DNA of 64,000 nt from QIJE01 sp048541835 (GCF_048541835.1 NZ_JBLEOY010000001.1:1-64000), one strand, 5' to 3'. Positions 1 through 8,412 are shown, counted from the stretch's first letter. Notes: generated by a model from the letters alone, not told the origin. Program-made: numbers and translations.

Positions 1-2
1 AA

Positions 3-134
3 TATAACTCCCAGGAGGTTTACGACACAGGCGGAGGAGTAGATACTTATGATTATTACAAAGGGGGGTCAATGTTGCAAGCGTGGCCCGGTGCGCCCAG
101 AACGTTCTTCATAAGCACCAGCATGAAATTTTAA
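3..134 (+). CDS. C-terminus of an outer-membrane beta-barrel protein (partial)
   Basis: An open frame enters from the left edge and stops at 132-134. The last residues read PGAPRTFFISTSMKF. An alternating polar/aromatic final strand ending in Phe is the usual C-terminal signal recognised by the BAM complex, and PG-RTFF-type endings are common in TonB-dependent receptors. Only 43 residues are visible, so the exact family is inferred. It is probably upstream in the same transcription unit as, or simply next to, the secreted phosphoesterase that follows. Confidence 0.6.
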   Translation, partial: YNSQEVYDTGGGVDTYDYYKGGSMLQAWPGAPRTFFISTSMKF

Positions 135-169
135 ACAGATTAATTAAAATAAAATAGAGGACAACTATT

Positions 170-3058
170 ATGATACTCAAACGAATAAAAGGGCTACTTT
201 CTATTCTCTTTGCCATTACTTTGATACCCGCATTGTTTACAGGTCTATATGTGTTGACGGGGGTCTTGCAGACCCCCGCATATGCCAACGCAAAGCACCT
301 CAAAAAGAATTTTAATCACTATAGTTATAAAAACCGTCCGGATATTTTTAAACCGCTCGGTGTTACTGCAAACAATTTATTAACCGTACGTCACATTCTT
401 CCGACCGGTCGTATCGTCACTCCGGTAGGGCTTTTGAACGGAACCCCTAATTTTGCAACTAATGTTGCAGTATATCATAACTTAGTCGCCGTAGTTGCAA
501 ACGGCGCAACCTTCGTTCAGACCGTTACCATATACAATAAGAATACTCTTGCCGAGATAGCGCAGTATAAGGCATATAAAGAAAAGAAGCTCATGAAGGT
601 AAAACCACCTAAGGTTATAATATATAATCCTAAGGAGGCTAAAAATAATAGCATAAATAAATCGCAGACATTTATTTCTGCCAAAAATAGCCATCAGGAC
701 CTGTTTCAGGGTTTAACTTTCGGTCCCAATGGGACTTTATATGCCTCGGGTGGAGGAGTGAGCAACATTGTAGCACTAAAACTTATCGGCAGTAAATTGG
801 TAGTCGTTAAAAAATACCATCTAAAATGGCAGAACTTTCCGAAAAACCAGTATCCTTATCAGTACCAAGGTCATCAGGATAAGAAGCCGTATATGTTTTA
901 TCCGGATTCCGTCACGGTTTACGGCAAATATATTTTCGTAACCGGTCTTTTGTCTAATGCCATTGCAAGAATAAATAAATATACGGGTAAAATTGTTTAC
1001 GCAAATGTCGGTCCCTACCCCTTCACCTCGGTTATTTCGGATAACGGCAAGAGGCTGATCGTCAGTGACTGGGGCTCTTACGGGGTTACCGTGTTAAACC
1101 CTGTAACTATGAAAAAGATAGGGTTTATACGGACCGGAGTCATCTTAAACGAAAACAGCAAGGTGGCGGGAGTCCATCCCACCGCATTGACGAGCGTTAA
1201 GAATACTCCTTACGTTTTAGTTTCCGATTCCAACAGCGATATGATTTTTGAACTTAATTCGGAGACCTTAAAGGTCATAAAAATTATCAACGACTCTCCT
1301 TATAAAAACGCCCCTCCGGGAAGCTATCCCGATGGTATTGCCGTCGTAAAAGATAAAATATACGTTGCAAACGCCGGTAACGACGATATTGCCATATATA
1401 ATTTAAAAACCGGTTCCCGTATCGGTCTGATTCCTACGGCATGGTATCCCACGGCCGTGGTATCAAGCGGCAACGATATATTTGTGGTATCCGCCAAGGG
1501 TCTCGGAACCGGACCTGATTACTATTATCAGTGGATAGGCAGTTTTATGGACGGGATTATCCAAAAGATTAATCTAAATTATACAAGAAAGGATTACGGT
1601 TTCTGGACGCATGTAGCCCTAAAAGACGATGGGTTTACGCTTAGTCAGAGAACGGCAAGGCATGAAAAAAACGCAAAGATAGATCGTTTTCTACGGACAC
1701 ATATAAAACACGTAGTCTTTATTTTAAGGGAAAATAAGACGTTCGACGAGGATTTAGGGGTTTATAAACGCGCGGGCAAATGGGCAGATCCCCACCTCGA
1801 CCTTTATAACAAAAGAGAACTTCCGAACCTTTACAAGCTTGCCAATGATTACGGACTATTCGTCGACTTTATGGCGGACGGACAGGTAACGTCGCAGGCT
1901 CATGAATGGACAACGGGGGCATCGGACTCCGACTGGATTCAAAGAACGTGGCCTATATATTATTCAGGAAGGGGTTTAGTCGCAAACTCCGGCTGGACGG
2001 CGGATTTAAGAAAATTAAGCATACGCGACCATTATAAATATATGCCGATTTACGACAGTTTAACCGCATTAAAGCATTGGTCTAATCCGTGGATAGCATA
2101 TCCTCAAAAATTATATATCTTTAACGATATGATTAAATACGGAGTATCCTTTGAAGATTTCGGGGAGTTCGTATCCCGTTCGAGGATAGGTAACATATCT
2201 AATGTTATGAAAAAGCATATAGACCTTAAATCTTACGGGTGGGACAGGTTTATATTGGATACCACAAGGACTAACGTCTTTTTGAACTTTGCGAAAAAAA
2301 GGATGGCCAGTCATGATTTTCCGTCCTTTGTTTATATATGGTTACCTGACGACCATACGGCAGGCACAAAACCATGTTACTATACTCCAGACTATTACGT
2401 GGCGAATAACGATTATTCCACCGGTAAAATTATCGATTATTTAAGTCATTCGCCTATATGGAAAAATACTCTCGTATTTATTACAGAAGACGATGCCCAG
2501 TCGGGAGCCGATCATATAAACGCCCTTAGAACGTTTGCGGTAATGATAGGTCCTTACGCTAAGAAAGGTGCTTTGATTTCACATTTTTATTCACTAGTAA
2601 ACATTTTAAAGACGATTGAAGCGATCTTTAAGCTGCCACCGATGTCTCAGTGGGACGCAAACTCAGCGGTTATAAGAAACGGATTTACCGATAAACCCGA
2701 TATGGCACCGTTTAACGTATTGCCTATGGAGGTAAAGCCTGCTTTAAATCCTGGAATATGTAGGAGTAGGATAGATAAGTTAAGATTAGAGTTAGGTAAA
2801 AAAGGTTTATGGGAAGCCCCGCTTAAATCTAAATTGAAAAATAAGTTTAAATTGTCGTCAGTCGGCGTTGCTTCTGCCGGCGAGCAATATACCCCGGTTA
2901 CCCTTATGAAGGTTTCCGGACCGGAACAGTTTAAACAGGAATGGATTGCATCTAAGGGTTTAAAATCTTATAAGAAAGTAATAGGTTACATAAAAAAATT
3001 AACAAAAAAAGAGCATAGACCGACGGGAAGCATAATAGAGGGGGTAACGCCGGATTAA
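170..3058 (+). CDS. Secreted beta-propeller (YVTN-type) protein with C-terminal phosphoesterase domain
   Basis: This is a 962-residue exported protein. The N-terminus has a basic start (MILKRIKG), a hydrophobic core and an Ala-rich cleavage region near residue 40, so it should be periplasmic or extracellular. Residues ~50-470 hold repeated blades of the YVTN/NHL type (for example GKRLIVSDWGSYGVTV and VVKDKIYVANAGNDDIAIYN). From ~residue 509 the sequence changes to a phosphoesterase of the alkaline-phosphatase superfamily: HVVFILRENKTFDEDLG gives the metal/nucleophile segment (Asn-Lys-Thr-Phe) and TEDDAQSGADHI near residue 770 gives a second metal-binding segment. This family includes acid phosphatases and phospholipase-C-like enzymes; the substrate cannot be read from sequence. 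A GAGG ribosome site lies 9 nt before the ATG. It is followed by a hairpin terminator and appears to be the last gene of its unit. Confidence 0.85.
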   Translation: MILKRIKGLLSILFAITLIPALFTGLYVLTGVLQTPAYANAKHLKKNFNHYSYKNRPDIFKPLGVTANNLLTVRHILPTGRIVTPVGLLNGTPNFATNVAVYHNLVAVVANGATFVQTVTIYNKNTLAEIAQYKAYKEKKLMKVKPPKVIIYNPKEAKNNSINKSQTFISAKNSHQDLFQGLTFGPNGTLYASGGGVSNIVALKLIGSKLVVVKKYHLKWQNFPKNQYPYQYQGHQDKKPYMFYPDSVTVYGKYIFVTGLLSNAIARINKYTGKIVYANVGPYPFTSVISDNGKRLIVSDWGSYGVTVLNPVTMKKIGFIRTGVILNENSKVAGVHPTALTSVKNTPYVLVSDSNSDMIFELNSETLKVIKIINDSPYKNAPPGSYPDGIAVVKDKIYVANAGNDDIAIYNLKTGSRIGLIPTAWYPTAVVSSGNDIFVVSAKGLGTGPDYYYQWIGSFMDGIIQKINLNYTRKDYGFWTHVALKDDGFTLSQRTARHEKNAKIDRFLRTHIKHVVFILRENKTFDEDLGVYKRAGKWADPHLDLYNKRELPNLYKLANDYGLFVDFMADGQVTSQAHEWTTGASDSDWIQRTWPIYYSGRGLVANSGWTADLRKLSIRDHYKYMPIYDSLTALKHWSNPWIAYPQKLYIFNDMIKYGVSFEDFGEFVSRSRIGNISNVMKKHIDLKSYGWDRFILDTTRTNVFLNFAKKRMASHDFPSFVYIWLPDDHTAGTKPCYYTPDYYVANNDYSTGKIIDYLSHSPIWKNTLVFITEDDAQSGADHINALRTFAVMIGPYAKKGALISHFYSLVNILKTIEAIFKLPPMSQWDANSAVIRNGFTDKPDMAPFNVLPMEVKPALNPGICRSRIDKLRLELGKKGLWEAPLKSKLKNKFKLSSVGVASAGEQYTPVTLMKVSGPEQFKQEWIASKGLKSYKKVIGYIKKLTKKEHRPTGSIIEGVTPD

Positions 3059-3122
3059 AGTTTTATTTGGAATAGATTTAAGTTAAGTATATGAGAGGAA
3101 ATAATATACTTATAGGCAGTTT

Positions 3123-3158
3123 TAGTTTAGGGATATGCAAATATCCCTAAACTATTTT
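3123..3158 (+). terminator. Rho-independent terminator after the phosphoesterase gene
   Basis: A perfect 14-bp stem (3123-3136 with 3141-3154) is closed by a GCAA tetraloop of the stable GNRA class and followed by TTTT. It lies 65 bp after the stop of the upstream gene on the same strand. The stem is AT-rich at its base, so some transcription in the other direction could also end here. Confidence 0.75.
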
Positions 3159-3355
3159 AAAATTATAACGAGCCAACCTAAATCATTTACCTTTATTTTT
3201 CTGCATGGATAATATTTCAGATTTTTTTTGAAGCCGGTACATTTTTATATCACTTAAATGCATCTCGGTAATATATAGTTGTGTTTCTTATGTATTCCTG
3301 CCAAATAGCCGCCTTACTCTGTGTTTTGACGATATAGCAAATCTAAACGGCATGA

Positions 3356-3532
3356 ATAAACTCAACCCGAAAGATATTACCCCCCCTATTTATATATTGT
3401 CGTTTTGCTTCCCTTTATTTGTATTCAAATTTGCTAAATTTTACCTGTGTTTTAGCAAAAACGGACACAGTGTCAGGATTTATTTTTTTAAGGTTTAGCT
3501 ACTCGGAAAGGTTTATTTGCTACGGTTTTGAA
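3356..3532 (-). repeat. tRNA-adjacent inverted repeat, arm A (~177 bp)
   Basis: Read on the minus strand, this block begins on the base after the CCA of tRNA-Ala with TTCAAAACCGTAGCAAATAA. It is about 90% identical to 5276-5451, which begins directly after the CCA of tRNA-Gly on the plus strand. Differences are mostly transitions plus a few single-base indels. It has no ORF. The core contains a short self-similar stretch (TTTGCTAAA and TTTAGCAAA). The two arms flank the tRNA-Ala to tRNA-Gly island in inverted orientation. Confidence 0.9.
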
Positions 3533-3608
3533 TGGTGGAGCTGATCGGAGTCGAACCGACGACATCTTGCATGCCATGCAAGCGCTCTGCCAACTGAGCT
3601 ACAGCCCC
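3533..3608 (-). tRNA. tRNA-Ala (anticodon GGC)
   Basis: The reverse complement folds as a complete 76-nt tRNA. The acceptor GGGGCTG pairs with CAGCTCC (one G-T pair), the D-arm is GCTCAGTTGGCAGAGC, the anticodon arm is CTTGC-ATGGCAT-GCAAG with anticodon GGC, the T-loop is TTCGACT, and CCA is encoded. It is transcribed leftward, directly into repeat arm A. Confidence 0.96.
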
Positions 3609-3629
3609 TTTTTTTAAAATAGCAGTATA

Positions 3630-3659
3630 ATAATACTATATTGTCTTATTTTAAGTCAA
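3630..3659 (-). promoter_or_regulatory. Likely sigma70-type promoter of tRNA-Ala
   Basis: On the minus strand TTGACT (3654-3659) is followed after 18 bp by TATTAT (3630-3635). The tRNA 5' end is 22 bp further on. The arrangement matches the promoters seen before tRNA-Gly and tRNA-Asn in this window. Confidence 0.55.
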
Positions 3660-3966
3660 TAATTAATATGATTTTATCATTTTAAAGTATTTGTACATAG
3701 AAGCGTTGAGGTTTTAGAATAAGATAATCATCTCAATATGTGGTACAATATTCGCTATAATAAATACGTATTTAAAAATAGCGCTGATAATCCGAAAATA
3801 TAAAAATATAAGCAAGCAGTATAAACATAAAGTAATAGGTCAATTTATATATCTTAATATAAATAATATATTGAGATATATAAATACTGCTTAGAGTAAA
3901 ACTTTAAAAAAATATAGATATTAAGACAACAGAAATAATGGATTATAAGGTATAACAGGTAAGAAT

Positions 3967-4770
3967 ATGAACATTTGTGTGGCTGGTGATGTCCATGGAA
4001 GAATGGATATGCTTTATGAAAGTATTAATAATTTTGAGTTAAAACTTAAAATTAAGTTCGATGTTGTTTTGCAGGTCGGTGATTTCGGCGTGTGGATAGA
4101 TGAAAGAAATCATGACGGAACAACTAAACTTTACAATGGGACGGGGGATTTTCCGGAATGGTACAAGCATAAAAGAGCTGTTCCCATTAAGACATACTTT
4201 ATAAACGGCAACAACGAAGACTTTGGCTTTCTTGATGCCGTTAAGTTATCCGGCGAGTTTGAAATAATTAAAGATTTGTTTTATATATCGAACGGAACGG
4301 TCCATGAAATTAAAATAGAAAAAGGTGAAAGAGACGGTCATTACGGCAGTGAAACTGAGAATATTGTTGTTGCGGGTATCGGCGGAAAATACGATCCCGA
4401 ATATTTCAGACATCAGGATGTAAATGGATGTTATACTGAATATGAGATAGATAATCTTATAAATTATAAAGATATGAATAGGAATAATGAAGATAAACAA
4501 ATAGATATTTTTATTTCGCATGATGCTCCAGAGGACGTTCTCATAGAGGATAACGATAAAAACAAATATTATCCAAAGTCAATAGGACTCAGAAAACTTA
4601 TTTTAAATATTACGCCAAAGGTGGTTTTTTTCGGGCATCATCATGGAATTTGCGAATCTGAAATAGATAAAATTCCGGTTTACGGTCTTAATATTTTAGG
4701 TGAAAAGGGGAGTTTTGTTGCTATTAAAAAAGTAAAAGATGAATTCAAAATTTTGGGTCGTTATCCATAA
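3967..4770 (+). CDS. Calcineurin-like metallophosphoesterase
   Basis: This 267-residue soluble protein carries the full set of metallophosphoesterase motifs: GDVHG (residues 7-11, Asp and His metal ligands), GDFG (38-41), NGNNE (80-84, in place of the more usual GNHE), SHD (184-186) and GHHHG (223-227). It should be a two-metal phosphohydrolase; the substrate (nucleotide, protein or nucleic acid) is unknown. The NGNNE variant replaces the catalytic His with Asn, which is typical of some predicted serine/threonine-phosphatase-like and 2',3'-phosphodiesterase relatives. The ribosome site is weak. It sits between two outward-facing tRNA genes and their inverted repeats, together with the small gene 26 bp downstream, so the pair may be a transferred cassette. 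Confidence 0.85.
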   Translation: MNICVAGDVHGRMDMLYESINNFELKLKIKFDVVLQVGDFGVWIDERNHDGTTKLYNGTGDFPEWYKHKRAVPIKTYFINGNNEDFGFLDAVKLSGEFEIIKDLFYISNGTVHEIKIEKGERDGHYGSETENIVVAGIGGKYDPEYFRHQDVNGCYTEYEIDNLINYKDMNRNNEDKQIDIFISHDAPEDVLIEDNDKNKYYPKSIGLRKLILNITPKVVFFGHHHGICESEIDKIPVYGLNILGEKGSFVAIKKVKDEFKILGRYP

Positions 4771-4795
4771 ACTAAAAATATTTTATACTTAATTT

Positions 4796-5125
4796 ATGAC
4801 AAGTAAACCATTGATTGAGGGTTATATATACTTTACTCTCAAATCTCATACTCAATACGGGGATAAGTGGAAAAAAAGTGATTACAAGGATATTGAAACA
4901 TTTATCGAAGATTGCGGGGAGGCAGTATTTTCATGCGCCAGAACCAGCATAGAAGAGTATTCTTTGTATAAAAAATTCAAAGCCGAGAAAATCTATTATT
5001 GTTTTAAAACAGGGAAGATAGTTAAAACGAGAACTTTCGATTCTTCAAGAGAGGATATTCTTGATATTGTCGGTTTAGGTACTATTGAAAATGAGATCAA
5101 ATTTGCTCCATGCGTTATAAATTGA
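4796..5125 (+). CDS. Small hypothetical protein downstream of the metallophosphoesterase
   Basis: I do not recognise this 109-residue protein. It is soluble and acidic to neutral in the middle (DIETFIEDCGEAVFSCARTS) with three Cys, and has no signal peptide or membrane segment. It begins 26 bp after the metallophosphoesterase stop on the same strand with no clear ribosome site, so translation may depend on the upstream gene. The region has the same AT-rich composition as its neighbour, and both are bounded by tRNA genes. It could be a partner or a modulator of the phosphoesterase; nothing in the sequence decides. Confidence 0.55.
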   Translation: MTSKPLIEGYIYFTLKSHTQYGDKWKKSDYKDIETFIEDCGEAVFSCARTSIEEYSLYKKFKAEKIYYCFKTGKIVKTRTFDSSREDILDIVGLGTIENEIKFAPCVIN

Positions 5126-5148
5126 AGGATGAGTTAAAACAAAAATCA

Positions 5149-5177
5149 TTGACATATTACAGAAAATGTATTTTAAT
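5149..5177 (+). promoter_or_regulatory. Promoter of tRNA-Gly
   Basis: A perfect -35 box TTGACA (5149-5154), a 17-bp spacer and a -10 box TTTAAT (5172-5177) lie 23 bp before the tRNA 5' end. It follows the stop of the small hypothetical gene at 5125. Confidence 0.7.
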
Positions 5178-5200
5178 ATCTACAAGAAGTTATGTTTTTC

Positions 5201-5275
5201 GCGGGAATAGCTCAGTGGTAGAGCATCACCTTGCCAAGGTGGGGGTCGCGGGTTCAAGTCCCGTTTCCCGCTCCA
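5201..5275 (+). tRNA. tRNA-Gly (anticodon GCC)
   Basis: A complete 75-nt cloverleaf: acceptor GCGGGAA pairs with TTCCCGC, anticodon arm TCACC-TTGCCAA-GGTGG with anticodon GCC, T-arm GCGGGTTCAAGTCCCGT, and CCA encoded. The repeat arm B starts on the next base. Confidence 0.96.
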
Positions 5276-5451
5276 TTCAAAACCGTAGCAAATAAACCTT
5301 TCCGAGTAGCCAAACCTTAAAAATAAATCCTGACATTGTGTCCGTTTTTGCTAAAACACAGATGAAATTTAGCAAATTTAAACATAAACAAAGGGAAGCA
5401 AAACAATAATATATAAACAGGGGAGGGTAATATCTTTCGGGTTGAGTTTAT
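5276..5451 (+). repeat. tRNA-adjacent inverted repeat, arm B (~176 bp)
   Basis: This is the inverted partner of 3356-3532, beginning TTCAAAACCGTAGCAAATAA directly after the tRNA-Gly CCA and ending near GGTTGAGTTTAT. Similarity stops at both arms at the same point, so the repeat has defined ends. No ORF is present. The next 240 bp up to the small ORF at 5691 show nothing I can name. Confidence 0.9.
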
Positions 5452-5690
5452 CCTTGACAATAAAGAAGTATCTATTTTTCGCGCTAAACAAAAGATGATT
5501 TATTAAATCGGTTTACTGCAGAAGATAATCTTTATATGGCAAGGTTATTAAAATTTGTAAAATTAAGAATTAAAAACAAGTCAATTCATTTAACTAAAAA
5601 ACTGAAGACGCTATAAATTATTTTATTATCTAAATAGGCGAACTATATGGTATAGTTGTAAATATAAAAAATGTTGAAAGAGGTATCGAT

Positions 5691-5768
5691 ATGTCTAATA
5701 TTGACTGTAGCGATAAACAATTACACGTAAGAAACAAGTCTAAAAAAAGAGGAGTTTCATGGATATAG
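5691..5768 (+). CDS. Possible 25-residue leader ORF overlapping the nuclease gene
   Basis: The ORF starts MSNIDCSDKQ and ends KKRGVSWI. It has a plausible ribosome site (GAAAGAGG) 8 nt before its ATG, and its end overlaps the start of the 416-residue gene by 10 nt in another frame. The overlap would allow translational coupling. There is no homology evidence, and it may be chance. Confidence 0.3.
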   Translation: MSNIDCSDKQLHVRNKSKKRGVSWI

Positions 5769-7009
5769 ATTTAAAATCTATAATTAAAAGATATAAAGAA
5801 GACGAAGAGACCGTATATAACAGCTGGTTCGTAAACAACGATGAACGACTAAAAGCATTTCGTTCCATTAGACGAGGTGTATTTGATGTAATACGCGATA
5901 TTAAATGTGGAAATTTCGGTAATGATTTCAAAAATTCATCCTTAGAGCTCGTGTTAAATTGCATAACAGAGCAAAAACAAGTATTTAAGGGTGCATCGCA
6001 CCCATTCTGTTGGAAACCGAAATTAAGAATACCCGATATCTATGAAAATGAAGAAAATAAAATTGCCTTTGGTCAATTTCTTGAAAGGTGTATAAATTAT
6101 ACAAAAGAAGAACAAATAATCAAGGAAATTATTCTGCTCGATCATAGAAAGATAAAGGGGTTAGGTCCGGCAGTCGCTAATATCCTCTATTTTTTACACC
6201 CTACTATAATTCTTCCGTTCAATACGGCAATCGTTAACGGCTTCAATTCCTTATTTGACGATAAAATAAAACTCGGGTCATGGCCCGAGTACCTGAGAAT
6301 GAGAGAGATAATAATGACGAAGAATAATGAATATAAGTTAGATCTCTCTAATGACCTCGGTGCTTTTGCGGGTCTTCTGTTTGATATCGGGGAAAGTAAA
6401 TTACTAATTAACAGCGAGCATGTCACAGAAAAAGAATGGTCAAAAATAAATAATAAAATAAGAAAGCGGCATGATGAAGTTATTAGTGAAATGGAGGAAG
6501 CAAATCTTCATACGGAGATGCAATATCATATTTTAACAATTGGAGATTCTATGGGATATGATGTTATTCAGGCATCAAATGACCGGTCACGCTGCTATAA
6601 CGGAAACAGTTTATCTTCTATAAGCATTGATAAATTTCCTAATTTGGAAGAAGTTGATGGGGATACATATAAAACAATTACCTTGATAGATGCAGTTTGG
6701 TTTGAAAAAGGCACAAATAAGATTATTTGTGCCTTTGAAATAGAAAAGAGTACTACAATATATTCGGGAATATCAAGGCTTAACGATCTATACTGTTCTT
6801 TCCCTAACGACCCGCCGTCATTGTATCTTGTAATACCCGATAAAAGAGAGAGAGAAGCAATAATGCAGCTGCAAAGACCGGGTATTAAAAGGGGTAAAAT
6901 AGGAATATATTATATTCTTTTTTCTGAGTTAAAAAAATATTGCGATGCAATATGTAAATTTGGTGAGAATAAAGAAATACTTAAAAAAATATCGAATGTC
7001 GCGGGTTGA
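5759..7009 (+). CDS. Putative restriction-type or PD-(D/E)XK-like nuclease
   Basis: This is a 416-residue soluble protein with a good AGAGGAG ribosome site. I cannot assign a named family with certainty. The N-terminal ~230 residues look helical; LDHRKIKGLGPAVANILYFL (~130-150) has the GLGPAVANIL pattern of a helix-hairpin-helix DNA-binding or HhH-GPD-like segment. The C-terminal part from ~255 has HTEMQYHILTIGDSMGYDV followed by W..........ICAFEIEKS with the E-x-E-K pattern and preceding beta strands, as in PD-(D/E)XK restriction-like nucleases. A DNA methyltransferase relic lies 1.1 kb downstream on the other strand, which suggests a broken restriction-modification locus, but a stand-alone defence nuclease is equally possible. 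Confidence 0.5.
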   Translation: MDIDLKSIIKRYKEDEETVYNSWFVNNDERLKAFRSIRRGVFDVIRDIKCGNFGNDFKNSSLELVLNCITEQKQVFKGASHPFCWKPKLRIPDIYENEENKIAFGQFLERCINYTKEEQIIKEIILLDHRKIKGLGPAVANILYFLHPTIILPFNTAIVNGFNSLFDDKIKLGSWPEYLRMREIIMTKNNEYKLDLSNDLGAFAGLLFDIGESKLLINSEHVTEKEWSKINNKIRKRHDEVISEMEEANLHTEMQYHILTIGDSMGYDVIQASNDRSRCYNGNSLSSISIDKFPNLEEVDGDTYKTITLIDAVWFEKGTNKIICAFEIEKSTTIYSGISRLNDLYCSFPNDPPSLYLVIPDKREREAIMQLQRPGIKRGKIGIYYILFSELKKYCDAICKFGENKEILKKISNVAG

Positions 7010-7107
7010 AATATCAATAGTGCAAATCATAAGCTGGATTTGACATAATTAAGGGTAATAAATAATTAAAACAATGAAGATAGCGTATTTATTGACCGGA
7101 GTAAAAC

Positions 7108-8022
7108 ATGAAAACTGAATTTGACGCACATAAGAGCGGGAAAAACGATTGCGGCGGGATTTATTCTTCTAATTGTTTAATATGCGGGAATGGACTTGAA
7201 TATTTACCGATCTCTATCTTTCTGACTTGTTTTTACTGCGGCAAAGAGGAAAAGGGGAATATCGTATGCTCTTCGGGTAAATCTCACTATGTTTGCGATG
7301 ATTGCCATAATCTGCCTTCTTTTAATTTCATCAAAGAGTATTTATTGGCTACAGATAAGATGGACCCTTTTGAAATAACATTTGATATTTTAAATAATTC
7401 TTCTATTCCGATGCTGGGTTGCCATCATGCTTATATTCTAACCGGTTCTATTTTAATGAGCCTAAAGAATCGCGGCTATCTTAATATAACCGATGCCGAT
7501 ATGGAAGAGGCGTTTCTGAGATTATCAAAACAGGCTGTAGGCGGCTATTGCGGGTTAAGCGGCGTATGCGGCATAGTTCCTGCGGGCGGTATCATATATT
7601 CTATATTGACTGGCTCGGTATGCGGAAAGGATAGAGAGCAAAAAATAACTATGGGAATTACTACATCGCTATCTAAGGCTATATATTGCCTGACGGGACC
7701 TTCTTGCTGCAAAGCCTATCTTTTTAAATCAATGGAAATATTAATTTATTCTCTTTATATCGATTTTCACTTTCCCCTTTTAGATAAAGACGTAAAAATT
7801 GAATGTAACTTTAAAGATATGCATCCACATGTGTGCGGTCTTGAAAAATGCCCATATTTTGCCGGCTTTAACATCAATACAAAAGAATTGAGGCAAACAT
7901 ATCAAAAAGAAACCGGTTTTCTACACGAGTCCGATTTCACATGCGAAGATACTTACTCCAATACAGACGTGTTAAGGAATGAAGTCGTAGTCTATTCCGA
8001 CGCTCCGACTGCTCCTTGCTGA
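7108..8022 (+). CDS. Cysteine-rich DUF5714-type protein
   Basis: This is a 304-residue protein with a GGAG ribosome site 7 nt before the ATG. The N-terminus has zinc-ribbon-like pairs (CLIC near 23-26, CFYCG near 42-46, CDDC near 68-71). The core has the DUF5714 pattern: GCHHAYILTGSILMSLKNRG, then GGYCGLSGVCG, TGPSCCKAY and CGLEKCPYF. The many conserved Cys and His suggest Zn or Fe-S binding. The family is found mainly in anaerobes and its function is unknown. It may be monocistronic; its neighbours are the putative nuclease upstream and methyltransferase debris downstream. Confidence 0.7.
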   Translation: MKTEFDAHKSGKNDCGGIYSSNCLICGNGLEYLPISIFLTCFYCGKEEKGNIVCSSGKSHYVCDDCHNLPSFNFIKEYLLATDKMDPFEITFDILNNSSIPMLGCHHAYILTGSILMSLKNRGYLNITDADMEEAFLRLSKQAVGGYCGLSGVCGIVPAGGIIYSILTGSVCGKDREQKITMGITTSLSKAIYCLTGPSCCKAYLFKSMEILIYSLYIDFHFPLLDKDVKIECNFKDMHPHVCGLEKCPYFAGFNINTKELRQTYQKETGFLHESDFTCEDTYSNTDVLRNEVVVYSDAPTAPC

Positions 8023-8081
8023 AAGTGACGTGTCTTAGGTTAAGACAAAGTAAAAATTATTTAATGGTTTACTTTAGATTA

Positions 8082-8382
8082 TCAACGTAAGAAATTAATC
8101 TTTACTTTCATAGAGAAATCCGCGCCAACATCAAACGGCGGATCAGTATAAATGAGCTTTAATCCACCTTCCCTTTCAATCTCTTCTCGTAATACGCCGC
8201 TTTTCAAACCGGAAAGGATGAGTTTGTTATCTCCCCATCATATTAATTTTATTCAAAAAAAGATTATCTGCTGGATTTTTGATTTTATCAAGTGTTTTAT
8301 TAACATATAAATATCTCTCCCTGTTGCTTTTGAACTGTTTGCATCCAACAACTTTATAGCTCGTAAATACAAATAATAAAGC
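8082..8382 (-). pseudogene. Relic of a site-specific DNA methyltransferase
   Basis: The minus strand encodes a degraded stretch of a type III-like or stand-alone DNA methyltransferase. KIKNPADNLFLNKINM is followed, after a small deletion that shifts the frame, by WGDNKLILSGL, then LREEIEREGGLKLIYTDPPF and VGADFSMKVKI. DPPF is the catalytic motif IV of amino-methyltransferases, and WGDN...LIY is typical of the same families. The reading frame ends at TGA (8082-8084), far short of a complete domain, and no start region or SAM-binding FxGxG motif follows. It is therefore a dead fragment of ~100 codons. Confidence 0.75.
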
Positions 8383-8412
8383 TCAATGATTGTTAAAAAA
8401 TGAGCTTTATTA
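8374..8412. terminator. Hairpin, possible terminator
   Basis: A 12-bp perfect stem (8374-8385 with 8401-8412), TAATAAAGCTCA and its complement, with a 15-nt loop. On the plus strand it is followed by TTTT. It overlaps the upstream edge of the methyltransferase relic and has no intact gene directly before it. Confidence 0.35.

Noticed and set aside
5110..5295. 61-codon ORF across tRNA-Gly
   Set aside because: It lies on top of a complete tRNA gene and runs into the repeat arm; no ribosome site and no homology.
8082..8382. Active orphan methyltransferase
   Set aside because: The frame is shifted, the coding stretch is ~100 codons, and the SAM-binding motif is absent.
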